From: Ruminiclostridium sp.
Lineage (GTDB): Bacteria > Bacillota_A > Clostridia > Oscillospirales > Ruminococcaceae
Length of the DNA: 14,588 nucleotides
Reading direction: 5' to 3'
NCBI GenBank assembly: GCA_017550775.1
Contig: JAFZOA010000737.1
Location: 1-14,588 of the forward strand
The position numbers and the translations under genes were made by a program. The notes under the pieces were generated by a model, which saw only the letters and a program-made list of their open reading frames with translations, was not told the DNA's origin and ran no database searches. Below are positions 7,106 to 12,715 of the stretch, in pieces (within the stretch, counting starts at the first letter, position 1; the number at the start of each line of letters is the position of its first letter).

Positions 7106-7882
7106 TCACGCTCCATTGATCTGTATTTTCTTGTCATTGACCAGCACGACGTTGACCGTGCCGCTGTCTATGACTATATGCTTAATGACCTGTTGGGTCA
7201 GTTCCATATCAAAATCCTCGGTCTTGCTTTGCTTCATGAGCAGATCAAGCAGAGGAGCCGTCTTGTCGCGGTCATCGTATGTGAAGCTGTAATACCGCAT
7301 TGATACCGCCCGAAGTATATCCGTCATGAGCTTGTCCGCATCGGCGGCAGGATCGTTCATCTGCTCCTTTATCTGTTCTTCCGCAATTGTAAGCTGTGGA
7401 GTGGGCTTGTATTCAATGCTGTCGGTCGGTGCCGCAAGTGTCGGCTCGGCTATCAGCATATTCATCACCGTAACCGCCAGTCGCTTTATATCGCTCACGC
7501 TTAAACGCTTGCATTCGGTATTCCGACCGTATTCTATAAGGCTTCGCAGGTACTTGGTCTTGTTGTCCACCGGAAGCGCCGTCTTTCCTTTTTCGGTTTT
7601 AATGGCATTTGCGCGGTCGAAGGTGTCCTGATCTATGATCTGCGGATATGTATCATCGCCGAGATACCGCTTGTTTTCAAGTATCCGGCTGACCATATTC
7701 TTGTTCCACAGAGGTTTATTCGCATTGTAAGGCACAGCGATCTCGGCGACAATGCTTTTCAGAGACATTCCGTTCAGATACATCTCGAATATCTGACGGA
7801 CAGCTTCGGATTCCGCAGGATCGGCAATGTACTTGCCGCCGCGCATCATATATCCGAACGGAATGTTTCTGTTGCATTTCAT
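7106..7882 (-). CDS. Recombinase-family protein lacking the catalytic resolvase domain (middle gene)
   Basis: A 258-aa protein that begins directly in the Recombinase DNA-binding domain: NIPFGYMMRGGKYIADPAES, AVRQIFEMYLNGMSLKSIVAE, then the MVSRILENKRYLGDD signature. It has no Y-x-RVS catalytic motif and none of the zinc-ribbon cysteines. Residues ~115-258 form a mainly helical tail ending in a beta-rich segment (HIVIDSGTVNVVLVNDKKIQ) like the C-termini of its neighbours. It is not simply a broken gene: it has its own ATG, an upstream AAAGGCGG inside the end of the preceding gene, an open frame, and tight spacing on both sides (5 nt upstream, overlap or 5 nt downstream). It cannot cleave DNA alone; an accessory DNA-binding subunit or directionality factor is inferred. 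Confidence 0.85.
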   Translation of the reverse strand: MKCNRNIPFGYMMRGGKYIADPAESEAVRQIFEMYLNGMSLKSIVAEIAVPYNANKPLWNKNMVSRILENKRYLGDDTYPQIIDQDTFDRANAIKTEKGKTALPVDNKTKYLRSLIEYGRNTECKRLSVSDIKRLAVTVMNMLIAEPTLAAPTDSIEYKPTPQLTIAEEQIKEQMNDPAADADKLMTDILRAVSMRYYSFTYDDRDKTAPLLDLLMKQSKTEDFDMELTQQVIKHIVIDSGTVNVVLVNDKKIQINGA

Positions 7883-7887
7883 AAGCG

Positions 7888-9405
7888 TTACCGCCTTTCT
7901 ATGGTTTCCGTGAACTCCACACCGCCGATGAGCCTGAACACTATCTCTTTCTCGGACAATGCAGTTATTTTCTCGACCATCAGTCCGAACACGGTTTCAT
8001 CGAATTCTGTCATTACTTCGTGTTCGTTTAGTATATCCATGAGATCGGAGAGCTTGTCCAGAGTGCTGACGATGCCGTCTGTGTCACAGGCTGCGGTCAT
8101 GAGGTCTTTCAGCCGCATGATCTTCGCTTCGATCTCTTTTTTCTGTGCATTGTATATATCATCGGAGAAGAGCCCGCCGCTGTGCAGTCGGGTGATCTGA
8201 TTCATTTTCTCACGGGCTGCCATAAGCTCGGTGCGTGAAGCGAGTATCTGCTGATTCCCGCATTGTTTCTTCATTATCAAGTCCTCAAGCTGCCCAATTG
8301 CGGGGGAGATGATCTCTTGCCCGAACCGTTTCAGCTTGTTGAACATCCTTATGTATGCATCCTGTATCGCAGTTTCAGGGATAGGCTTCATAGGGCAGTT
8401 CTTGGAATTCTTATTGTGATAGTTACACACCCAATATACTATGCCCTTGATAACTATACGTTTGAACGAATGCCCGCAATGACTGCACACGATCTTTTTG
8501 GTAAATATGTATTGATATCCCTGCGGGTTATTATTTTCACGCCGTTTCAGCAGCTCCTGCACCGAATTGAATGTATCCCTGTCTATTATAGGCTCCTGAG
8601 TTCCTTCGACGTAGTATCTCGGCAGCTCACCTTTATTGAGTTTCTTCTTGAAAGGAAGAGTATCGGTGTTATATTTCTTTTGGAACAGGGAATCGCCGAT
8701 ATACCTTTCGTTTCCTAAAATATATCGTACCTTCGTGTAATTCCACGATTCTCCGGTTTCTTCCGAAAGCGTTTCTGCAATCGTCTGAACTCCCAACCCG
8801 TTAAGATAATCGGAAAATATCCTGCGTACCGTGTCGGCGGCTGGCTCATCTATCAAGTGTTTTCTATCTTCGTATCTATATCCATAAGCCGATGAATGGT
8901 TGATGTATGTTCCGTTCTGCATACGCTTCTGTATGCCCCAGCGCATATTTTTCGATATGGACAGCGACTCGTTCTGCGCCACCATACCGAGAAGTGTTAT
9001 CATCGCCTCGCCATCGGTCTTGTTAGTATCAATGTTGTTTTCCTCGAAGTAAACGGATATTCCGAGCTGCTTCAGCTCTCGTACCGCCTCGAGGCAGTCT
9101 TTCGTGTTCCGAGCGAATCTCGTTACGGATTTTACTATAACTCTGTCAAATTTGTGTTTGCGGGCATCGTTCATCATTCGGTTGAACTCGTCGCGTTTGT
9201 CCGTGCAAGTCCCTGTGATGCCCTCGTCTGCGTAAATGTCTATAAGTATCGTGTCTGTGCTGTTTGCAGCTATCTGATTATAATATCTGTACTGCGCCGA
9301 GAAGGAGTGAAGCTGATCGTCGCTGTCGCTCGACACTCTTATGTATGCCGCAAGTCGTGTAATGATCTTCACATCGGTTGCAGCCTGTATCTTTGTTACT
9401 ACCAT
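7888..9405 (-). CDS. Large serine recombinase (first gene of the trio)
   Basis: A 505-aa site-specific recombinase. The resolvase domain opens with LAAYIRVSSDSDDQ; S25 is the expected nucleophile. DIYADEGITGT and VIVKSVTRFARNT follow in family order. The Recombinase domain spans ~155-290 (AYGYRYEDRK, VRYILGNERYIGD), and the zinc ribbon has cysteines at about 307, 310, 327 and 337 (CSHCG ... CNYHNKNSKNC). A coiled-coil-like region precedes the C-terminal beta segment. A longer frame from 9441 exists, but GGAGGAAGGA placed 8 nt before ATG 9403-9405 fixes this start. It shares architecture with the third gene but differs clearly in sequence, so the two may have separate roles (for example integration versus excision, or a heteromer). 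The next gene starts 5 nt after its stop. Confidence 0.93.
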   Translation of the reverse strand: MVVTKIQAATDVKIITRLAAYIRVSSDSDDQLHSFSAQYRYYNQIAANSTDTILIDIYADEGITGTCTDKRDEFNRMMNDARKHKFDRVIVKSVTRFARNTKDCLEAVRELKQLGISVYFEENNIDTNKTDGEAMITLLGMVAQNESLSISKNMRWGIQKRMQNGTYINHSSAYGYRYEDRKHLIDEPAADTVRRIFSDYLNGLGVQTIAETLSEETGESWNYTKVRYILGNERYIGDSLFQKKYNTDTLPFKKKLNKGELPRYYVEGTQEPIIDRDTFNSVQELLKRRENNNPQGYQYIFTKKIVCSHCGHSFKRIVIKGIVYWVCNYHNKNSKNCPMKPIPETAIQDAYIRMFNKLKRFGQEIISPAIGQLEDLIMKKQCGNQQILASRTELMAAREKMNQITRLHSGGLFSDDIYNAQKKEIEAKIMRLKDLMTAACDTDGIVSTLDKLSDLMDILNEHEVMTEFDETVFGLMVEKITALSEKEIVFRLIGGVEFTETIERR

Positions 9406-9486
9406 GCGATCATTCCTTCCTCCGTATTTATTACAGTACACAATACCACTTTTCCGACCGTATTGGAATCACTAATGTGGACAGAT

Positions 9487-9651
9487 TTATCTCTTTTTGC
9501 CTGTGCAGTTTACCTTTAATCGTGCGGAAAGCAATTCCGCGTGTTTTTGGGATATTTTATCCTCGCGCAGCAGCTTTTCTATGTACTGCAGGCATAACAT
9601 ATTTACAAGTTCGGCTTTAACGCCGGTAAGTGTGTATATATCGGTTCTCAT
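9487..9651 (-). CDS. 54-aa small protein heading the recombinase genes (SHOCT-like tail)
   Basis: A 54-aa basic protein: MRTDIYTLTGVKAELVNMLC, then a helical stretch with YIEKLLREDKISQKHAELLS and a basic end. The pattern of a helix, a short K-I-S turn and another helix resembles the SHOCT short C-terminal domain; this match is by eye. The start at 9649-9651 is chosen because GGAG lies 7 nt upstream; a longer frame to 9714 would run through a hairpin and lacks a binding site. It ends 81 nt before the first recombinase and is probably in the same transcript. An excisionase-like or regulatory role is possible but unproven. Confidence 0.65.
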   Translation of the reverse strand: MRTDIYTLTGVKAELVNMLCLQYIEKLLREDKISQKHAELLSARLKVNCTGKKR

Positions 9652-9664
9652 TTTTGTTCTCCGT

Positions 9665-9702
9665 AAAAATAAAGACCGCAGCCCTGCAATATTACAGGGC
9701 TG
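9665..9702 (-). terminator. Terminator- or attenuator-like hairpin before the 54-aa gene
   Basis: CAGCCCTG (9679-9686) pairs perfectly with CAGGGCTG (9695-9702) around an 8-nt loop. Read on the minus strand it is followed by CGGTC and then TTTATTTTT. It lies within the leader, so it would end or attenuate transcription just before the recombinase genes. Confidence 0.45.
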
Positions 9703-9720
9703 TGATCCTATCATATATAT

Positions 9721-9748
9721 CAGCGGAACAGCAATAACCGTTCCGCTG
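9721..9748. repeat. Perfect 9-bp hairpin upstream of the attenuator-like stem
   Basis: CAGCGGAAC (9721-9729) and GTTCCGCTG (9740-9748) form a perfect stem with a 10-nt loop, 18 bp from the CAGCCCTG hairpin. No T-tract follows in either direction, so it is more likely a structural or protein-binding element than a terminator. Confidence 0.5.
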
Positions 9749-10140
9749 TATTGCCTGTAAGTTATTCCGGCATATTTGTCCCCGACACCCCTGCCTGAGC
9801 GCTTGCGCTCCTGGGAATATAACGGGTTGCCGTTGGCTCGGCATCATGGGACTCTCACCCCCGCATGGTTCTCATGTGGCTGCCCCCATTGTGTGAACTG
9901 TGGCTGGACAGAAGTATCATTGTACCCTCTTGCTTGTCGTCGCAATACGGTGACAGCCGGTCATCGTCAGAACAATGGTTTCGCACAGCGTCTGTTCTCA
10001 GTCGGAAAAAAGAATCGTAAATATGGCATAAGCTGCCTGAGCTTGTCCGCTATTGGAATACGCATAGTGCGAGTATTGTTCTCTCTGCTTTGCCCGCAGG
10101 CAACAAGAAGGAATGTACCCGATATACTGCTATTCAATTT

Positions 10141-10150
10141 TCAAAGAGCA
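10141..10150 (-). promoter_or_regulatory. boxA-like antitermination sequence
   Basis: On the minus strand TGCTCTTTGA is followed by AAATTGAATA. This closely resembles the boxA elements in Firmicute rRNA leaders (TGCTCTTTGAAAACTGAA type), which bind NusB/S10 and let RNA polymerase cross terminators in untranslated RNA. It lies ~80 nt after the regulator stop and ~490 nt before the next gene. Confidence 0.55.
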
Positions 10151-10227
10151 ACAGGGGAGAAAATATTAGTCCCCTCAATACTTCAGGAACGCAGAACGGG
10201 TTTTGATACCCCCTAATTTGAAAAAAA

Positions 10228-10668
10228 TCAATGATTTTTCAAATATTTGTTCAACTTTGCCAAAATCTTATTCTTGTGTTTGTGAACATTTTTCTGCGAA
10301 ATGCCGAACTCGTCTGCAAGGTCACGTTCGCTCCTTCCATCGAAAAACAACGCCTCAATTATGTACCGCTCCCTCTCGGTCAACTGTGCAAGAGCCTGAT
10401 GTACCGTAACGGCAGTCTCAAGAGCAGCTATACTGTCATTTGTGTCCTCAATCTCTACTCCAAGTTCCAGAAGCCTTTCCAAAGAGTCCTCACGGCACAA
10501 AATAAACGAGACCTTTTCGTTCTTTGCATCAACATCTATCCTGCCGAATTTCTTTTTGCGAATCAGTCTCCGCTCGCTCTCTGGTTCTGTCACATAAAGC
10601 CTGTATACTTCCTCGGTCACCTCGATCTCTTTTCCTCCGCAGGTTACCTTATATTTTTTATCATTCAT
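10228..10668 (-). CDS. Sigma-70 region-4-like regulator of the element
   Basis: A 146-aa protein. The first ~45 residues (KYKVTCGGKEIEVTEEVYRL, then a basic RRLIRKKKFGR) are typical of sigma-factor-like proteins on clostridial integrative elements. Residues ~86-145 read as a sigma region 4 helix-turn-helix: LTERERYIIEALFFDGRSER, DLADEFGISQKNVHKHKNKI. There is no region 2 core-binding and -10 melting domain, so it is unlikely to act as a full sigma factor; a transcription activator or positive regulator of the element is more likely. The start at 10666-10668 follows GGAGGA (10677-10682), which is itself inside a predicted stem. It heads the element transcript, with a promoter at 10768-10795. 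Confidence 0.85.
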   Translation of the reverse strand: MNDKKYKVTCGGKEIEVTEEVYRLYVTEPESERRLIRKKKFGRIDVDAKNEKVSFILCREDSLERLLELGVEIEDTNDSIAALETAVTVHQALAQLTERERYIIEALFFDGRSERDLADEFGISQKNVHKHKNKILAKLNKYLKNH

Positions 10669-10762
10669 TTTAAAAATCCTCCGATTAGTCTTGTTGCGTA
10701 GCGCGATGCGTTTGCATCCGCGCTTTCTTCAAAAACTGATCGGAGGACGGAGGAGCCCTGAT
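10669..10762 (-). promoter_or_regulatory. Leader RNA that pairs the regulator's Shine-Dalgarno
   Basis: In the minus-strand transcript TCCTCCGATCAG (10736-10747) can pair with CTAATCGGAGGA (10677-10688), 12 positions with a single C-A mismatch; the outer 9 bp are perfect and include the GGAGGA ribosome binding site. Between them sits a second hairpin, AGCGC-GATGC/GCATC-GCGCT (10700-10724) with one bulged base. A second CTCCTCCG near the 5' end (about 10749-10756) could compete for the same site. A 10-codon frame (MQTHRATQQD, ATG 10715-10717, stop 10685-10687) runs through the inner hairpin and stops 2 nt before the Shine-Dalgarno, but it lacks a clear ribosome binding site. Confidence 0.6.
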
Positions 10763-10767
10763 ATTGT

Positions 10768-10795
10768 AGTATAAAACGCCTGTTTTCTTCGTCAA
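10768..10795 (-). promoter_or_regulatory. Promoter of the sigma-like regulator and element transcript
   Basis: On the minus strand TTGACG (10790-10795) and TATACT (10768-10773) lie 16 bp apart, each one base from consensus. The predicted start near 10762 gives the ~94-nt leader annotated next to it. Confidence 0.75.
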
Positions 10796-10850
10796 AATGC
10801 TGATTTTCTTATTTCCCGACACTTTATCGGCATAAAAAAGAAAATCCGAT

Positions 10851-10919
10851 AAAACAATTCGACAGCTTTCAACTGTTCTCGATAAATTTTTGTATCGAAC
10901 ACAGTTGAAAGCTGTCGAA
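10851..10919 (-). terminator. 19-bp perfect inverted repeat, possible terminator
   Basis: TTCGACAGCTTTCAACTGT (10858-10876) is exactly repeated in inverse at 10901-10919. Inside, TCGATA/TATCGA forms a further 6-bp stem separated by a 2x2 internal loop. On the minus strand the stem is followed by TTGTTTT. It can be a backup terminator for the HExxH gene, or a recombinase- or regulator-binding palindrome near the right end of the element. Confidence 0.5.
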
Positions 10920-10958
10920 AAAAATATAGGCGCAAGCAGCTTGAACGCCGCTTGCGCC
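10918..10958 (-). terminator. Intrinsic terminator downstream of the HExxH protein gene
   Basis: GGCGCAAGC (10929-10937) pairs with GCTTGCGCC (10950-10958), 9 bp with a 12-nt loop. Read on the minus strand it is followed by TATA and seven T residues (10918-10924). It lies ~110 nt after the stop of the 283-aa gene. Confidence 0.8.
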
Positions 10959-11070
10959 GAATTATTCGATTGTGGTTTCTTTTGCCTGCCTTTTTTTCGA
11001 GCAAGGTAGATAGATAGTAATATCATTTTATTTTTTCGATCTGAAAATTATGTTTTTATAATAATGCGTT

Positions 11071-11922
11071 TCAAAACGCCTTTATCATTCCCGCAAGCCC
11101 TTTCCTGCACATTATCTTTATCCGTTCGGGATTGTTGAGAGTTTTGAAGCCTTTCGTATTCGACCATTCTTCAAGTCTGTAAGCCGCAACTGTCAGAAGT
11201 TCGGATACCGCGTCACTCACCTTCGGAGACAGATCTTTCGTATAGAAAGTGAGCCGTCCGCCGCTGCCTTCAATAATACCCATAAAGCGCAGGAACCACT
11301 CAGCCTTGTAAAATCCGAAAGCCTCATACATTCCGATGAAGTCCGCCATTACCTCGTCGTGCAGGATATTGTTTGTTATGCCGTAGGTCTGCTTTGTGAA
11401 ATAATGGGTACATTCGTGCCCGCGCCGCAGTATCAGCGATTTTTCTGCCCAATCTTTTTCGTCATCAAGACCAAGCTCGGCGGCAGGTACATTGCTGTAG
11501 GGCTTTGCCGAAAGAATGATAAACCTTGTAGTCTTACCCGACAAGAACATAGCACCGGTTTTTTCGAGCCCTTCTGGCCGTTCTCCCTTGTATCCGACAT
11601 TAGTGACGAGCTGCTCGAAATCGGCGGTGTCACGGACATATATTATCGGTATCTTTCCCGCAAATGACATATACATTTTTATCCCGATGCTATCCGGGGA
11701 ATTGAATGCGACAGGTCGTTTCGGACAGACCTTTGTATTTATTGCGCTTGCAGCTCCGAACAGGTCGGAATAGTATATTATGCTGTCCCACACTTTCAGA
11801 AAATCTGTGTCCGGCTCTATGATCTCCGGGCAGCCTTCAAAGCGGTTGGCTATATAAGCGGAGAATTCAACCTGCTCAGCTTCATTTAGAGCGTGTTTGG
11901 ATATAATATCAGACATTTCCAT
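11071..11922 (-). CDS. Putative HExxH zinc metalloprotease of unknown family
   Basis: A 283-aa protein without signal peptide or membrane helix, so probably cytoplasmic. It carries HECTH (169-173), a HExxH zinc motif, inside LILRRGHECTHYFTKQTYGI. Sixteen residues later comes HDEVMADFIGMYEAFGFY (188-205), in which E190 or D194 could be the third zinc ligand and stabilising acid, as in gluzincin-type peptidases. The N-terminal ~160 residues include SIGIKMYMSFAGKIPIIYVR and an AMFLSGKTTRFIILSA strand pair. I cannot name the family or substrate. The start is supported by AAGG (11933-11936) at 10-nt spacing. It stands alone, with terminator-like hairpins downstream, and appears to be host DNA bordering the element. 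Confidence 0.75.
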   Translation of the reverse strand: MEMSDIISKHALNEAEQVEFSAYIANRFEGCPEIIEPDTDFLKVWDSIIYYSDLFGAASAINTKVCPKRPVAFNSPDSIGIKMYMSFAGKIPIIYVRDTADFEQLVTNVGYKGERPEGLEKTGAMFLSGKTTRFIILSAKPYSNVPAAELGLDDEKDWAEKSLILRRGHECTHYFTKQTYGITNNILHDEVMADFIGMYEAFGFYKAEWFLRFMGIIEGSGGRLTFYTKDLSPKVSDAVSELLTVAAYRLEEWSNTKGFKTLNNPERIKIMCRKGLAGMIKAF

Positions 11923-12118
11923 TAATCTCAGCCTTCCGTTCTATTGCTTTTATATTATGACAATTATGTATTGGTCATCACCGACAATGCTGCATATCTG
12001 CTGATTGGCACATACGACGTGTAAGCTCATAATCAGCCTTGTTTGTCAGCAGCCGCTCCTTGTACCGAGTAAGTCCTTTTCTTCCAAAGCTTTGCGATAA
12101 CCGCAAACAGAGGCTTTG
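11923..12118 (-). other. Intergenic tract with gene debris
   Basis: No intact gene. On the minus strand an open frame continues for 47 codons after the S66 fragment's stop (about 12118 to 11976) and reads like protein (RYKERLLTNKADYELTRRMC), which may be the remains of another coding sequence. It has no start codon context, and I cannot assign it. Confidence 0.35.
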
Positions 12119-12515
12119 TCAAAAGATCGTATTCTCCTCTGCTTTGAAACAGTTTTCCGGAAAATCACCGAATGTTCCGCTCATACACGAATGTATCGAA
12201 GGCACTCCGTTTGCGGTCCAAGCCGAATGATACACGGTTATGTCACTGTATCCGATGATGAGCTTTCCCGAAGTCTTTATCAGGTCTCCCGATAATTTGT
12301 CAGCGACTTCCGACGCGCCGTACCCGCCGCGCACACAGAAGATCACTTTTATGTCGGGATCTTTGAGCGCCCATTAAAGATCTTCCATTATATCATCAAG
12401 TGTTCGGGTCTCTGCGCATACATTCTTTCCTTCTACCGGTTCATATCCCCATTCTTTCAGTCCTTTTATGACCGTATCCGCTTGTTCCTGCTGGGAAGCG
12501 CAGACGATGAGATAG
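12119..12515 (-). pseudogene. Broken S66-family LD-carboxypeptidase
   Basis: S66 peptidases cleave L,D-peptide bonds in murein peptides; the MccF branch gives microcin C resistance. One reading frame, interrupted by TAA at 12374-12376, encodes family sequence on both sides. Upstream is IVCASQQEQADTVIKGLKEW and GYEPVEGKNVCAETRTLDDI. Downstream is ALKDPDIKVIFCVRGGYGAS, then KLIIGYSDITVYHSAWTANG, where the serine of GYSD is the expected nucleophile. The frame ends at 12119, soon after CMSGTFGDF, so the C-terminal half with the glutamate and histidine of the triad is missing. The N-terminus beyond ~12515 does not look like the family and overlaps an unrelated fragment on the other strand. The gene cannot make an active enzyme. 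A sequencing error could explain the TAA but not the missing ends. Confidence 0.75.
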
Positions 12516-12580
12516 AGTTCAAAACCTTGAAAAGTATCGCAGGCAGACCGCTTGATGTCGATGAGATAAGAAAGGAATGA
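12497..12580 (+). pseudogene. Possible antitoxin C-terminal remnant before the PIN fragment
   Basis: The plus-strand frame reads DDEIEFKTLKSIAGRPLDVD then EIRKE and stops at TGA 12578-12580, overlapping the ATG of the PIN-domain fragment as ATGA. That overlap is the usual arrangement of an antitoxin and toxin pair. No start codon context is present upstream, where the DNA turns into the S66 fragment on the opposite strand. The left limit is approximate. Confidence 0.3.
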
Positions 12581-12696
12581 TTGGGACTGTGAGAGTATTG
12601 CTTGACACAAACGTTGTTCTTGATTATCATCGGCGGATATTGTCAAACACAAATGCCTTTCTTTTATTCTGCCGATTTGAACAAAATGAAGTTTAG
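12577..12696 (+). pseudogene. Truncated PIN-domain (VapC-like) toxin
   Basis: A 39-codon plus-strand frame begins MIGTVRVLLDTNVVLDYHRR. RVLLDTNVVLD is the N-terminal strand of PIN-domain ribonucleases, with the first catalytic aspartate in LDTN. The following NAFLLFCRFEQNEV fits the next helix and the start of strand 2, then TAG ends the frame. The other acidic residues of the active site are absent, so the product would be inactive. The true start may be GTG 12589-12591 (giving MRVLLDTN) rather than ATG 12577. It abuts the 3' end of the HD-GYP gene, which may mark the truncation point. Confidence 0.6.
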
Positions 12697-12715
12697 CCTA
12701 AAGCCTAAAGAGATA

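Larger units (their letters stand above)
9652..10227 (-). other. ~575-nt non-coding, hairpin-rich leader of the recombinase genes
   Basis: No coding frame here looks real on either strand. Many short stems can be drawn: GAGCGC/GCGCTC (9798-9811), AACGG/CCGTT (9819-9832), AAGCT/AGCTT near 10030-10045, the two hairpins at 9679-9748, and a 10-bp AT stem across the regulator stop (10216-10225 with 10235-10244). A boxA-like motif lies near its upstream end. The GC-rich block at 9785-9900 stands out from the surrounding DNA. It may be a structured RNA, an antiterminated leader, or DNA with an attachment or transfer role; I recognise no known family. Confidence 0.5.
5436..10800 (-). mobile_element. 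Integration/excision module of a serine-recombinase element (boundaries approximate)
   Basis: The block comprises a sigma-like regulator, a long non-coding leader, a 54-aa protein and three serine-recombinase-family genes, all on the minus strand and closely spaced. A regulator followed by recombinase is a familiar layout at one end of Firmicute integrative elements. The left limit is set at the direct repeats and the right limit just beyond the regulator promoter; both are inferred. Serine recombinases use a 2-bp crossover core, so junctions cannot be read from one sequence. No relaxase, coupling protein, replication or resistance gene is seen. The AT-rich genes at 3690-5080 could be cargo, in which case the element reaches further left. 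Neither flanking gene (chemoreceptor, HExxH protein) is disrupted. Confidence 0.6.

Noticed and set aside
9776..10216. 146-codon plus-strand frame in the non-coding leader
   Set aside because: No ribosome binding site, odd composition with clustered Cys, Pro and Arg and no recognisable domain; it is opposite the structured leader.
9652..10227. Group II intron or known riboswitch in the non-coding leader (GGGGGTGAGAGTCCC and GCCGAGCC-like strings on the minus strand)
   Set aside because: The strings recall pieces of group II intron domain I and of FMN or cobalamin riboswitches. I found no domain V hairpin, no reverse transcriptase, no GCCACTG box and no full riboswitch consensus.
5440..10772. 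TGTAGTAT shared between 5440-5447 and 10765-10772 as attL/attR
   Set aside because: An 8-bp match between two regions of this size is expected by chance, and the right copy is part of the regulator's -10 promoter element.
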